Source of the DNA: Geofilum rhodophaeum
GTDB taxonomy: Bacteria; Bacteroidota; Bacteroidia; Bacteroidales; Marinilabiliaceae
Assembly (NCBI RefSeq): GCF_002210225.1
Contig: NZ_MWUJ01000013.1
Span: forward strand, 1 to 64,000
DNA length: 64,000 nt
Reading direction: 5' to 3'
Position numbers and translations under genes: made by a program. Positions 8,653 to 17,507 of this stretch are shown here, one piece after another. The notes under the pieces are model-generated. The model was given only the letters and a program-made list of their open reading frames with translations, was not told the DNA's origin and did not search any database. How positions within the stretch are numbered: the first letter of the stretch is position 1; the number at the start of each line of letters is the position of its first letter.

Positions 8653-9570
8653 ACTCCGTAAGGGAAGTAGTGTAGAACAGCGGCCTTCAGAAAAACTCGT
8701 CAGAGCGCAGATGCAGCTGTTCAAGCCTCTGAATGTTTCCGTAAGTGAACAAAGAAACGCAGCGTAACAAGCATCGCTGTTTGAGCCAAAGGCGAGTTTC
8801 GATGCTTGTAGCGGAGTGAATGAAGTGAACAGGAAACAGGCAGCAGCGCAGAACAGCTGCATCAAGCAAAACTCCGGAAGATAGGTGGTGTATAACAGCT
8901 GCCTTCAGAAAAACTCGTCAGAGCGCAGATGCCTGCTGTTAAGCATCTGATTATTTCCGATTAAGAACCATTGAGAAAGACGCGTAAAAATTCTTGCTGT
9001 TTGAGCCGAAGGCGAGTTCAAGAATTTTAGCGTCTTGAGCCATGGTTCCGGAAATAAGCAGTAGCGCCAACAACAGGCATCAAGCCAGACTCTGGAAGGG
9101 AAGTAGTGCAAGATAGCGACCTTCAGAAAAACTCGTCCAAGCGCAGATGCCTGCTGTTAAGCATCTGATTATTTCCGATTAAGAACCATTGAGAAAGACG
9201 CGTAAAAATTCTTGCTGTTTGAGCCGAAGGCGAGTTCAAGAATTTTAGCGTCTTGAGCCATGGTTCCGGAAATAAGCAGTAGCGCCAACAACAGGCATCA
9301 AGCCAGACTCTGGAAGGGAAGTAGTGCAAGATAGCGACCTTCAGAAAAACTCGTCCAAGCGCAGATGCCTGCTGTTAAGCATCTGATTATTTCCGATTAA
9401 GAACCATTGAGAAAGACGCGTAAAAATTCTTGCTGTTTGAGCCGAAGGCGAGTTCAAGAATTTTAGCGACTTGAGCCATGGTTCCGGAAATAAGCAGTAG
9501 CGCAAACAGCAGGCATCAAGCGAAATGAACAGGTATTTTCTGTCAGACGCAAAATTGCACTACGACCACC
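8653..9570 (+). repeat. tandem array of four nested-palindrome units, 218-bp period
   Basis: Units begin with ACTC at 8653, 8871, 9089 and 9307, exactly 218 bp apart. The first is type A (stems GATGCAGCTGTTC/GAACAGCTGCATC, 8710-8722 with 8851-8863). The next three are type B and nearly identical. Only the last keeps the outer right arm and so is full length. The array ends at 9570, one base before the dnaA stop codon on the opposite strand. Confidence 0.9.
9307..9570 (+). repeat. full-length 264-bp nested-palindrome element ending at dnaA
   Basis: This is the final unit of the array, with both constant ends (ACTCTGGAAGG and GACCACC). Stems are GATGCCTGCTGTT (9364-9376) with AACAGCAGGCATC (9505-9517), GAACCAT with ATGGTTC, and AAAATTCTTG with CAAGAATTTT. 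It serves as the reference copy for type B. Confidence 0.9.
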
Positions 9571-9571
9571 A

Positions 9572-11002
9572 TTAGGACTTCAGCTGCGCCTCAATCTCCC
9601 GGATCTGCATCTTAAAATCCCGATCCGTCTCAATCAGATTCGAAATCGTTTTACAAGCATGCAAAACCGTAGCATGATCCTTCTTCCCAATCTTCGCCCC
9701 AATCGCCGAGAGACTCGAAGAAGTCATATTCTTAGAGAAATACATCGCAATCTGCCGCGCCTGCACAATCTCCCGCTTCCGCGTTTTAGATTGCAGCGTC
9801 TCTATCTCCAGCCCATAGTACTGGCACACCGTCTCCTGAATGTAATCCACCGAAACCTCCCGAACCGTTCGACGCACCAGCTTATCCACCACACTCATCG
9901 CCGTTTCCAGCGTAATCTCTCCCTTCTGCACCGTAGATAAAAAGAGCAACGAAATCAAAGCCCCCTCCAACTCACGAACATTGCTGTTGATGTGACTCGC
10001 CAGATAGTGAATCACCTCATCCGACACCTTAATGCCGTCCTTACGGATTTTGTGACGCAGAATATCCATTCGGGTTTCAAAATCAGGCGCCTGAATATCG
10101 GCAGGCAAGCCCCATTTAAAACGCGACAACAAACGCTCCTCCATCTCCTGCAAATCGGCAGGTGCCTTGTCCGAAGTCAAAATCAACTGCTTACCACTCT
10201 GCTGCAAGTGATTAAACAAATGGAAGAAAGTATTTTGCGTACCCACCTTACCGGCCAGTTCCTGAATATCGTCCACAATCAACACATCAATCATCTGATA
10301 AAAATTCAGAAAATCGTTCATCGTATTGCTGCGAATCGCCTCCATGTACTGCGTCATGAACTTATTGGTGCTCACGTAAAGGACCGTCTTTTCAGGAAAA
10401 CTGGTTTTCACCTCAATACCAATGGCCTGCGCCAAATGCGTTTTGCCCAAACCGGAGCCCCCGTACAAAAAGAGGGGATTAAAAGCCGTTTTACCGGGGT
10501 TTTTGGCAACGGCCTGACTGGCAGAGCGGGCCAGGCGATTGCAATCGCCCTCTACAAAATTATCAAAAGTATAGGCCGAATTCAGCTGAGGATCAACGTT
10601 CAGCTTCTTGATGCCGGGAATAACAAAGGGATTTTTAATGCCTTTCTGATCCTGACCACCCGTTCCCGAAACAGCACGGTTCCGAAGGTCGGTCTTGTTG
10701 GCGGTAGGAAAATTCACAGAAAAATCGCCGGCAGCAGGCTTGCGCCCCTTTTCCATCACCACACTGTACTCCAGACGCGCCTGCTCTCCCACATATTTAC
10801 GCAGGGCGGCACGCAAATGATCAATGTACTGTTCTTCGATGATTTCATAGAAATACAAACTGGGTACCTGGATGGTCAAAACCACCTGCTCCAATTTCAG
10901 TGGAACAATGGGTTCGAACCAGGTTTGAAAAGCCATAGGGTCAATGGCTTTTTGAATAAAATCGAGGCAGAGCCGCCAGACTTCTTCGTGATCCAGTTTC
11001 AT
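9572..11002 (-). CDS. dnaA: chromosomal replication initiator protein DnaA
   Basis: This 476-residue protein has the four DnaA parts: an N-terminal interaction domain (residues 1-85), a variable linker, an AAA+ domain and a C-terminal DNA-binding domain. Walker A is GGSGLGKTHL (181-190) and Walker B is VLIVDDIQ. The sensor region LILTSDKAP and the arginine-finger region (LLSRFKWGL) follow. The C-terminal signature DHATVLHACKTI reads DnaA boxes. It binds oriC and drives strand opening. The start MKLDHEEV matches family length. The 3' end touches a repeat array. The upstream gap has only one degenerate DnaA-box-like site, so oriC is not demonstrated here. Confidence 0.97.
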   Translation of the reverse strand: MKLDHEEVWRLCLDFIQKAIDPMAFQTWFEPIVPLKLEQVVLTIQVPSLYFYEIIEEQYIDHLRAALRKYVGEQARLEYSVVMEKGRKPAAGDFSVNFPTANKTDLRNRAVSGTGGQDQKGIKNPFVIPGIKKLNVDPQLNSAYTFDNFVEGDCNRLARSASQAVAKNPGKTAFNPLFLYGGSGLGKTHLAQAIGIEVKTSFPEKTVLYVSTNKFMTQYMEAIRSNTMNDFLNFYQMIDVLIVDDIQELAGKVGTQNTFFHLFNHLQQSGKQLILTSDKAPADLQEMEERLLSRFKWGLPADIQAPDFETRMDILRHKIRKDGIKVSDEVIHYLASHINSNVRELEGALISLLFLSTVQKGEITLETAMSVVDKLVRRTVREVSVDYIQETVCQYYGLEIETLQSKTRKREIVQARQIAMYFSKNMTSSSLSAIGAKIGKKDHATVLHACKTISNLIETDRDFKMQIREIEAQLKS

Positions 11003-11398
11003 TTTTAAGTTCTTTATAATCAGCTGGTTACGTTTTGAACAGCGACACGTAGACAGGCTTTGCCTTGCCGCAATCTGCTCATTTTCTCCCCTGCTGATAG
11101 GCTGTTTGTAATCTAGTATTTGATGGTCGGGAATCCGACAATGACAAAATTTGTGAAAAAATTCTGTATAAAAAAATGGCGGGATGCTTGCAAATGTCCC
11201 ACCGCAAACAACCCGCTATATTTCAATGACTTAAGATTAAAACCGACAAGTATTTGTAGTCCAAACACTTAATGCTTATCCAAAACTTTCACTCCTTCCC
11301 TTAAAGCCCCTGTCATCAAAGTCCTTGCACCCGAATTCAAAAAAAAATAATTTTTTTTTGACCCTCATTTTAGGCCGGTCGCCAACCAAAATTCAACC
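11003..11398. other. non-coding gap between mlaD-like and dnaA
   Basis: This 396-bp AT-rich gap contains no convincing gene. It holds the dnaA leader, one DnaA-box-like site TTATCCAAA (11276-11284, one mismatch to TTATCCACA) and an A/T palindrome at 11337-11361. No canonical TAnnTTTG box was found for dnaA. Confidence 0.6.
11337..11361. repeat. perfect A/T inverted repeat
   Basis: TC plus nine A, the spacer TAA, then nine T plus GA: an 11-bp inverted repeat with a 3-nt loop, 38 nt past the mlaD-like stop. On the minus strand it could act as a weak terminator. It could also be bent or easily melted DNA upstream of dnaA. Confidence 0.6.
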
Positions 11399-12631
11399 TT
11401 ATTCCACCTTTCGCAGAGCCCGCTTGAGCGACACTGCTTCCCCATCTTCCAAAGGGTAGACTTCGGCCGCAGGAAAGTCTTCCAACAAACTCCGACGCAA
11501 TTCTTCTGCCTGCTGATACGAAGTCGTTTCACCCACCAAATAAAGATAGCTCTTCTCACCCTGTATTTCTTCCACCAACAAACCAGGTCCTACTGCCTGA
11601 TTACGTATAGCAAGCGGTTCAGCCGACTCGGCCAGCTTCACACGAAAAACGAGGCCCTTTTCCGCAGCGCGACTGCTCTCATCGGTAATATAAACCTTAC
11701 GGCCAAAGTTAATGGCCGAGAAACTCAGGTACCGCGAAGGATTTTGACGTACATCCACCACCAGACGATCCATATTGGCCACCGCATCGTTCATATTCAG
11801 ATACAGGGTTTCATCGCGCATAAGCTGCCCCAAAGAACCCTCTCCTTCGTTAAGTGCGCTCAGGAGACTGTCGGCCTTGTTTCCAATAGCACCCAAAGGC
11901 AATTGCCCCAATTCCTCACTGAAGGCCGCCAGATTTTCCAGACTTGTTCCTACATTGTCGCCCTGCTGTTGCAGCACCTCCGTAAAGTTCTCGAGGTTAG
12001 ACAAGCTCCGGTTAATGCTCCCCCCATCGGCCAGTGCCTGATTAATAGCCCCGGTGGTGCGTTGTAAGTTATACATACTCGCATTAAAGTCCTTCACCGC
12101 CTGCTCCAGTCCCGCCTTGTTTTCGTCGGTAAAAAGCACCGAAACACCCGCCAATACCGTATCCATGCGGGCCATCAGAAGTTCCGCCTTCTCCTTAAGC
12201 GGTATAATCTCCTCGGTCACCTGATCCTTTAAATCACTGGCTGTCCCCGATTTGATCCGACTGCCCGAACTCAGCACTTCACTGTCCTTCCCGGGCATTA
12301 TTTGAATGGCCTTACTGCCCAAAAGGTCGGTACTGTAAATCTGCGCCACCGCATCCACCGCAACCGGCAAGGCCCGCTGAACACCAAAAGTAACCGCAAA
12401 AGCGCCGGGCTCCTCCTCACTCAGCGAAATATCATAAATACTACCCACCTTATAACCCCGGTAAAACACGGGGCCTCCCTCGTTCAACCCTTCCACACTG
12501 GAATAAACACCATAATACGTGTTGCCCGAGTTAAAAATATTGGACCCCCGCAAAAAGTTATAGCCCCAAAACAAAAAAACCAGGGCCACAATCACCAGCA
12601 ACCCAATCTTAACTTCTTTCCTAATTTGCAT
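11399..12631 (-). CDS. MlaD/MCE-family protein with a C-terminal SPOR-like module
   Basis: This 410-residue protein has one N-terminal membrane anchor (residues ~8-27) followed by an MCE domain (~38-115; YGVYSSVEGLNEGGPVFYRG, GSKAIQIMPG) and a long helical segment with repeated NL/FSEEL patterns. MCE proteins form periplasmic lipid-transfer tubes with MlaFE-type ABC transporters; no mlaE or mlaF is in this window. The C-terminal ~85 residues (VFRVKLAESAEPL to VYPLEDGEAVSL) look like a SPOR fold. They resemble the tail of the amidase gene just upstream, suggesting a common peptidoglycan-related binding module. The gap to the amidase stop is 31 nt, so the two are probably co-transcribed. Confidence 0.85.
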   Translation of the reverse strand: MQIRKEVKIGLLVIVALVFLFWGYNFLRGSNIFNSGNTYYGVYSSVEGLNEGGPVFYRGYKVGSIYDISLSEEEPGAFAVTFGVQRALPVAVDAVAQIYSTDLLGSKAIQIMPGKDSEVLSSGSRIKSGTASDLKDQVTEEIIPLKEKAELLMARMDTVLAGVSVLFTDENKAGLEQAVKDFNASMYNLQRTTGAINQALADGGSINRSLSNLENFTEVLQQQGDNVGTSLENLAAFSEELGQLPLGAIGNKADSLLSALNEGEGSLGQLMRDETLYLNMNDAVANMDRLVVDVRQNPSRYLSFSAINFGRKVYITDESSRAAEKGLVFRVKLAESAEPLAIRNQAVGPGLLVEEIQGEKSYLYLVGETTSYQQAEELRRSLLEDFPAAEVYPLEDGEAVSLKRALRKVE

Positions 12632-12662
12632 ACCTATATAATTATATACTCAGTTTTCACCT

Positions 12663-13823
12663 TCAGCGGACCGACGAAACCGGAACACGCTCCCCATTTT
12701 CAAAAGCAATAATAAAACTGTCGGGCACCTTCCGCCGAACCTCTTCGAGCAAAACGCTGATTTCCTCGTACGAAGGCGACCGACCCGTGGTATATTTAAA
12801 CCATTCTCCCTCACGGTACACATCTATTTGGGGGAAGAGGCTATAGGGCCCCTTGCCCTTTTCAATTTCGCGACTTGCCGAAGCAACTTGAATGCGGAAT
12901 TCGATGTCCTTACCGTGCTGTGTCGCTTCGGGCGCCACAGCCTCACCCTTATCCTCCACCTCCTGCAAGTCCTGAGACCCTGCTGCAGTAAGCGGTTCCA
13001 CCTCAGGCACCTCAGCCATCTGTAAGTGGTTGCGTACCTCAAAGCGTTCCTTATAATCACGAATGGCCCGAAAGATGGCTGAAGCCAGGTACACCTGTCC
13101 CTCCTCCGATGCCATAAAGCGCTCCTCATTGCGGTTACTCATAAAGCCCAATTCCACCAGTACCCCGGGCATAGAAGTCTTACGCAGCACCAAAAAACCA
13201 GCCTGCTTCACCCCTCTGTTGCGCCGGCCAACCCGCTGCTCAAACTGATTCTGAATAATCGAAGCAGCAGAAATGCTTTGGTCAAGGTAAACATTCTGCA
13301 TCAATTCAAAAATGATGTACGACTCCGGGGAGTTGGGATCAAAGCCCTCGTATTTGGTGCTGTAATCATCCTCCAGAATAATCACCGAGTTTTCTTTCTT
13401 CGCTACTTCGAGGTTCTCCTGCGAACGGTGCAAACCCAGCACAAAAGTCTCCGCACCATAAATACGCGGATTACTGATGGCGTTGGCGTGAATGGAGACA
13501 AAAAGGTCGGCCTTGGCCCTATTGGCTATTTCGGCCCTTTCGTCGAGTGGCACAAAAACATCATTGGTACGGGTATAAACCACATTCAGCTCCGGCAGCT
13601 CGCGCTTCAGATATTCGCCAACTTTCAAGGCCACCGCCAATACAATGTCCTTTTCCTTATTATCTGCACCGATGGCACCAGGGTCGCGTCCACCGTGACC
13701 GGCATCGAGCACCACGGTGCGAAACCGCGCCTCATTTTTCTCCTGCGCCACCAAAGGCGTCAGCACATAAAACAACAACAACAGTCCGGTACTAAAAATG
13801 CGCATATTCCTGAACTTTGGCAT
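12663..13823 (-). CDS. N-acetylmuramoyl-L-alanine amidase (Amidase_3) with C-terminal SPOR-like tail
   Basis: This 386-residue exported zinc amidase cleaves the amide bond between N-acetylmuramic acid and L-alanine in peptidoglycan. After a signal peptide (RIFSTGLLLLFYVLTPLVAQ) the catalytic domain shows zinc motifs VVLDAGHGGRDPGAIG and SIHANA, and the catalytic-Glu motif GVLVELGFMSN. An inserted segment (ILEDDYSTKYEGFDP) is usual in Bacteroidota members. The last ~75 residues (EFRIQVASASREI to ENGERVPVSS) form a SPOR-like tail. The start could also be the ATG six codons downstream. The gene diverges from lptD, sharing a ~100-bp upstream region. Confidence 0.9.
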   Translation of the reverse strand: MPKFRNMRIFSTGLLLLFYVLTPLVAQEKNEARFRTVVLDAGHGGRDPGAIGADNKEKDIVLAVALKVGEYLKRELPELNVVYTRTNDVFVPLDERAEIANRAKADLFVSIHANAISNPRIYGAETFVLGLHRSQENLEVAKKENSVIILEDDYSTKYEGFDPNSPESYIIFELMQNVYLDQSISAASIIQNQFEQRVGRRNRGVKQAGFLVLRKTSMPGVLVELGFMSNRNEERFMASEEGQVYLASAIFRAIRDYKERFEVRNHLQMAEVPEVEPLTAAGSQDLQEVEDKGEAVAPEATQHGKDIEFRIQVASASREIEKGKGPYSLFPQIDVYREGEWFKYTTGRSPSYEEISVLLEEVRRKVPDSFIIAFENGERVPVSSVR

Positions 13824-13923
13824 AAGTATTGATAATGGCTCCGGGGCTTATCCACCACAAATCCTGCCAAAATTAAGAAATATCTGAGACAAATACCTAA
13901 AGACCGAATTTTACCTTATTTTT

Positions 13924-16848
13924 GTGGCACATCAATTCAAAGCGAGCAGTACCTTGACGAATATAAGACGACGGAAAACCACGGCGCTACTCACCAGGCC
14001 CTTATTTTGGGTGATGGCGATTTTGGTGTGGTGTGCGGCAGGAAACACGGCAGGGCAGTCCGCCCCTACAGGGACCAGCACCCAGGCAGCAGCCGACAGT
14101 CTGCAGGAAACCCTGACTCCTTTGCCCTTCCAAGGCCGTGCAGCTGGCGACAGCGTAGCTGAGCGCAGTTCTCCCCCGGACTTGGGTCCGGACAGCCTCC
14201 CCGAACATGACCACGACCACGAGAACGAAGATCCTGAGCAACAGACGACCGCCGACAGCACCCGCACAAAAAAAGGCTCAGCCCTGCTCGATGCCGAAGT
14301 GCAGTACAGCTCCGAAGACTCCACCCTGTTCGACAAAGGCAAGGTTTATCTTTTTGGCAATGCCCGCGTCAGTTACCAGGATGTGGAACTCACCGCCCAT
14401 TACATTGAGCTGGACATCGACAGCAGTCTGGCCTATGCCCACGGCACCGTCGATTCATTAGGCGTGGAACAAGGTCTGCCGGTATTTAAGGACAAAAGTG
14501 GGGAGTACACCATGCGGCGGATGCGTTACAACTTCGAAACCGAAAAAGCCATCATTGAACACGTAGTGACCACCCAGGGCGAAGGCTTTGTGGTAAGCGA
14601 CCGCGCCAAGAAAAACGCCGACAATACCTATTTTTTGCAGGATGGGCGCTACACCACCTGCGACCACCACGACTGTCCCCACTTTTACATCAACATGACC
14701 AAGGCCAAAGTTATGCCGGGCGACAAAATTGTGGCTGGTCCGGCCTATCTCGTCCTCGAAGATGTTAAGATTTTCCCGCTGTTCATTCCTTTTGCCTTTG
14801 TACCCACAACCAGCTCTTACAGCTCGGGGATTTTAATGCCCTCCTATGGAGAAGAAAGCAACCGGGGCTTTTTCCTGCGCGACGGGGGCTATTACTGGGC
14901 AGCCAGCGACATTTTTGATTTGGCCCTGACGGGCGACATTTACGCCAACGGCTCCTGGGGCGTACGTGCCAGCTCCAACTACCGCAAGCGCTATAAGTAC
15001 AGCGGAAGTTTCAACGCCCAGCGCATCACCAACCTGACCAGCGAAAGAGACCTGCCCGATTTCAGCAAGAGCAACGACTTCTCACTCACTTGGTCGCACC
15101 GTCAGGACGCCAAAGCCAATCCCCTGCAAAACTTTTCGGCCAGCGTCAACTACTCCACCAGCTCGTTCGACCGCAACAACGTGGGCAGCATCATCAATCC
15201 CGAAATTTTGGCCACCAACACCAAGCGCTCGAGCATCTCCTATTCGCGCCAGTTTCCGGGTACCCCTTTTAACCTCTCGGCCAACGCCCTGCACTCGCAA
15301 AACAGCCGGGACACCACCATCAACTTAACGCTGCCCGACCTAACGGTAACCATGAACCGGATCTACCCGTTCAAAAGAAAAAACCGCATAGGTCGTGAAA
15401 AATGGTACGAAACGCTCAGCATGAGCTACACGGGTAACTTTAAAAACGACATTCACACCAAGGAAAGTGATTTAAGCTTCGGTCGCAATGCGCTGGCCAA
15501 CGACTGGCGCAACGGTGCCCGCCACAGCATTCCCCTTTCCATGAACCTCAAACTCTTCAATTTTTTCACCCTTACGCCCAACTTCAATTACAACGAACGC
15601 TGGTATTTTAAATCGATCGAAAAAGACTACGACGAAGAGCAGGGCCGGGTAGTGGTCAGCGATACCATTCAAGGTTTCAACCGGGCATACGAATACAGCA
15701 TGGGCGTGAGCACCAGCACCAAGGTTTATACCTTTTTCAGACCCAGCCGGGCTTTGTTTGGCGACAAGATTGACGCCATACGCCACGTGATGACCCCCAG
15801 TGTAAGTTTCAGTTACAGCCCCGATTTCGGCGCTGAAAAATACGGCTATTACGATTGGGTGGAGTACTACAACGAAACCAGCGACCGCATTGAACGGCAC
15901 GACTACAGCCGCTTCGAAGGCTCCCTCTACGGAGCCCCCAGTCGTGGAGAATCCGGCTCCCTGGGCTTTGGTCTGGGCAACCAGGTAGAGATGAAGGTGA
16001 GGAGTGACCGCGACTCTACCGGCTTCAGAAAAATCCCCATTTTGGAATCGCTCAACTTCAGTTCTTCGTACAACTTTTTGGCCGACGAATTTAAGATGAC
16101 ACCCATCAGCATGAGTGGTCGCACCAAAGTATTGGGGACCAACATCAGCTTCGGTGCCCGTTTCGACCCCTACGCCCTGGATACCTCCTACAATGCCGCC
16201 GGCTCAAGAGTGGTAACGCGGGTCGACCGCTTCGAATTGACCGAGAACAAACGCCTGGCCCGTTTGGACAACGCCAACCTCAGCTTTGGCTACAGTTTTG
16301 GTTCGGATACTTTCAAAAAGAAGAAGGGTGAAGAAGAGGCGGAAGAGGAAGTACCCCCGGTGGATGAAGAGGAAGACAATCCTTTTCTGGATCCGATGAA
16401 CGATGTCATGGACGACCGAGATCCGATGAATGAAGAACCCCTGCGCGAGATTGAAGAAGGGGACGACGGCTACGTAAAATTTGACATTCCCTGGAACATC
16501 TCCCTCAACTACAATATGCGTCTGGTGCCCGACCAGACCAATTTCAGCGAAGACCGTATGGCTTATGGCCATAAGGTGACGGCCGACATTGGCCTTTCGG
16601 GACGCATTTCCCTTACGCAAAAGTGGGATTTGAACATGAGTACCGGCTACAACCTTGAGCGTGGTGAAATTGCCCATACCAACCTGCGGGTAAATCGTAA
16701 CCTGCACTGCTGGAACATGAGCTTCAACATTTCTCCCTTTGGTCAGTACAAATCCTTCTTTTTCTCCATTGCCATCAACAGCAGCCTGCTGCGCGACCTC
16801 AAATACGAGAAAAGGAGTCACCCCCGCGACAACCCAGGCTGGTTTTAA
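13924..16848 (+). CDS. lptD: LptD-like LPS-assembly outer membrane protein (OstA family)
   Basis: This 974-residue protein (as drawn) has an N-terminal OstA/LptA-like jellyroll (LFGNARVSYQDVELTAHYIE) and a large C-terminal beta-barrel. LptD inserts LPS into the outer leaflet. The region ~150-300 shows the family features TTCDHHDCPHFYINMTKAKV and PLFIPFAFVP, then SSGILMPSYGEESNRGFFLRDGGYY. A very acidic loop (about residues 805-850) interrupts the barrel. The start is uncertain. A GTG at 13924 overlaps a TATTTTTG promoter-like box (13917-13924). A TTG at 13954 would give a signal peptide beginning LTNIRRRK, and the first ATG is at 14014. ridA follows after 17 nt. Confidence 0.87.
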   Translation: MAHQFKASSTLTNIRRRKTTALLTRPLFWVMAILVWCAAGNTAGQSAPTGTSTQAAADSLQETLTPLPFQGRAAGDSVAERSSPPDLGPDSLPEHDHDHENEDPEQQTTADSTRTKKGSALLDAEVQYSSEDSTLFDKGKVYLFGNARVSYQDVELTAHYIELDIDSSLAYAHGTVDSLGVEQGLPVFKDKSGEYTMRRMRYNFETEKAIIEHVVTTQGEGFVVSDRAKKNADNTYFLQDGRYTTCDHHDCPHFYINMTKAKVMPGDKIVAGPAYLVLEDVKIFPLFIPFAFVPTTSSYSSGILMPSYGEESNRGFFLRDGGYYWAASDIFDLALTGDIYANGSWGVRASSNYRKRYKYSGSFNAQRITNLTSERDLPDFSKSNDFSLTWSHRQDAKANPLQNFSASVNYSTSSFDRNNVGSIINPEILATNTKRSSISYSRQFPGTPFNLSANALHSQNSRDTTINLTLPDLTVTMNRIYPFKRKNRIGREKWYETLSMSYTGNFKNDIHTKESDLSFGRNALANDWRNGARHSIPLSMNLKLFNFFTLTPNFNYNERWYFKSIEKDYDEEQGRVVVSDTIQGFNRAYEYSMGVSTSTKVYTFFRPSRALFGDKIDAIRHVMTPSVSFSYSPDFGAEKYGYYDWVEYYNETSDRIERHDYSRFEGSLYGAPSRGESGSLGFGLGNQVEMKVRSDRDSTGFRKIPILESLNFSSSYNFLADEFKMTPISMSGRTKVLGTNISFGARFDPYALDTSYNAAGSRVVTRVDRFELTENKRLARLDNANLSFGYSFGSDTFKKKKGEEEAEEEVPPVDEEEDNPFLDPMNDVMDDRDPMNEEPLREIEEGDDGYVKFDIPWNISLNYNMRLVPDQTNFSEDRMAYGHKVTADIGLSGRISLTQKWDLNMSTGYNLERGEIAHTNLRVNRNLHCWNMSFNISPFGQYKSFFFSIAINSSLLRDLKYEKRSHPRDNPGWF

Positions 16849-16865
16849 TTTAAAACTTAAACACC

Positions 16866-17243
16866 ATGCGTAAAGTCATCAGTACTGCAGCTGCTCCGGC
16901 AGCCATCGGCCCCTACAGTCAGGCCATCGAAGCCAACGGTTTTCTCTACATTTCGGGACAGGTACCCCTTGACCCCGCTACCGGTCAACTCGTAGCAGGC
17001 GGCATTGCCGAGCAAACCCGGCAGGTTATGAAAAACATCGGTGCCATTCTCGAATCCGCCGGCTACACTTACGCCAACATCGTTAAAACCACCTGCCTGC
17101 TGTCGACCATGGACCACTTCAAGGCCATGAACGAGGTTTATGCCACCTTCTTTCCCGAGAACCCTCCGGCCCGTGCCGCCTTCGCCGTACAGGGCCTCCC
17201 CCTCTCCGCCCTCATCGAAATCGAGGTCATCGCCAGCCGTTAG
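16866..17243 (+). CDS. ridA: RidA/YjgF family reactive-enamine/imine deaminase
   Basis: This 125-residue protein matches the RidA family over its whole length: GPYSQAIEANGFLYISGQVPLDP at the start and ARAAFAVQGLPLSALIEIEVIA at the end, including the conserved Arg that binds the substrate carboxylate. RidA hydrolyses enamine/imine intermediates released by PLP enzymes such as threonine dehydratase and works as a cytosolic trimer. It is 17 nt behind lptD, so probably co-transcribed. Its stop codon sits in the loop of an 8-bp hairpin (CGCCAGCCGTTAGGCTGGCG, 17231-17250). Confidence 0.95.
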   Translation: MRKVISTAAAPAAIGPYSQAIEANGFLYISGQVPLDPATGQLVAGGIAEQTRQVMKNIGAILESAGYTYANIVKTTCLLSTMDHFKAMNEVYATFFPENPPARAAFAVQGLPLSALIEIEVIASR

Positions 17244-17507
17244 GCTGGCGCATAAGGCCACCCAGGACTGAAGTCCTGGGCAATGATTGGGACAGGTCGG
17301 AGTGCCCTAAAGGGCACGTATAAAAAAGGGGACTGAAGTCCCCTCGAGGCTACGCCTCGATCTGTCTGGTCATAACCATCTCCTTCTTTGACGCCCCACA
17401 GCCCGGGGCACGGGTGCCCCGAGGCCGCGGGTTTCAACCCGCTTTCCAGAACAGCCCGTAGGGCTGACCTATCCCTCCCAATCATAACCCAGGGTTTCAA
17501 CCCTGGG
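17231..17507. repeat. cluster of nine short unrelated palindromes
   Basis: Nine compact hairpins lie in 277 bp: 17231-17250; CCCAGGACTGAAGTCCTGGG (17261-17280); GTGCCCTAAAGGGCAC (17302-17317); GGGGACTGAAGTCCCC (17328-17343); TCGAGGCTACGCCTCGA (17344-17360); CGGGGCACGGGTGCCCCG (17404-17421); GCGGGTTTCAACCCGC (17427-17442); CAGCCCGTAGGGCTG (17452-17466); CCCAGGGTTTCAACCCTGGG (17488-17507). Stems differ but the cores recur (CTGAAG twice, TTTCAA twice). No coding potential was seen. The origin is not recognised. Confidence 0.85.

Noticed and set aside
7419-9329. Recurring minus-strand open frames of 60-170 codons inside the repeats
   Set aside because: They recur only because the repeat sequence recurs, they span the stem-loops, differ by frame between copies, and lack start signals. 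The conserved feature is base pairing, not codons.
1-9570. Integron attC-like cassette array
   Set aside because: The palindromes have variable stems and constant ends, but no RYYYAAC/GTTRRRY core pair sits consistently at the ends, no single-gene cassettes lie between them, and no integrase was seen.
8653-9570. CRISPR array
   Set aside because: The 218-bp period, near-identical units without unique spacers and absence of cas genes rule it out.
9992-11008. A 338-codon plus-strand frame opposite dnaA
   Set aside because: Exact antisense of the DnaA AAA+ domain.
11003-11398. oriC next to dnaA
   Set aside because: Only one DnaA-box-like site with a mismatch is present, where an origin would be expected to show a cluster.
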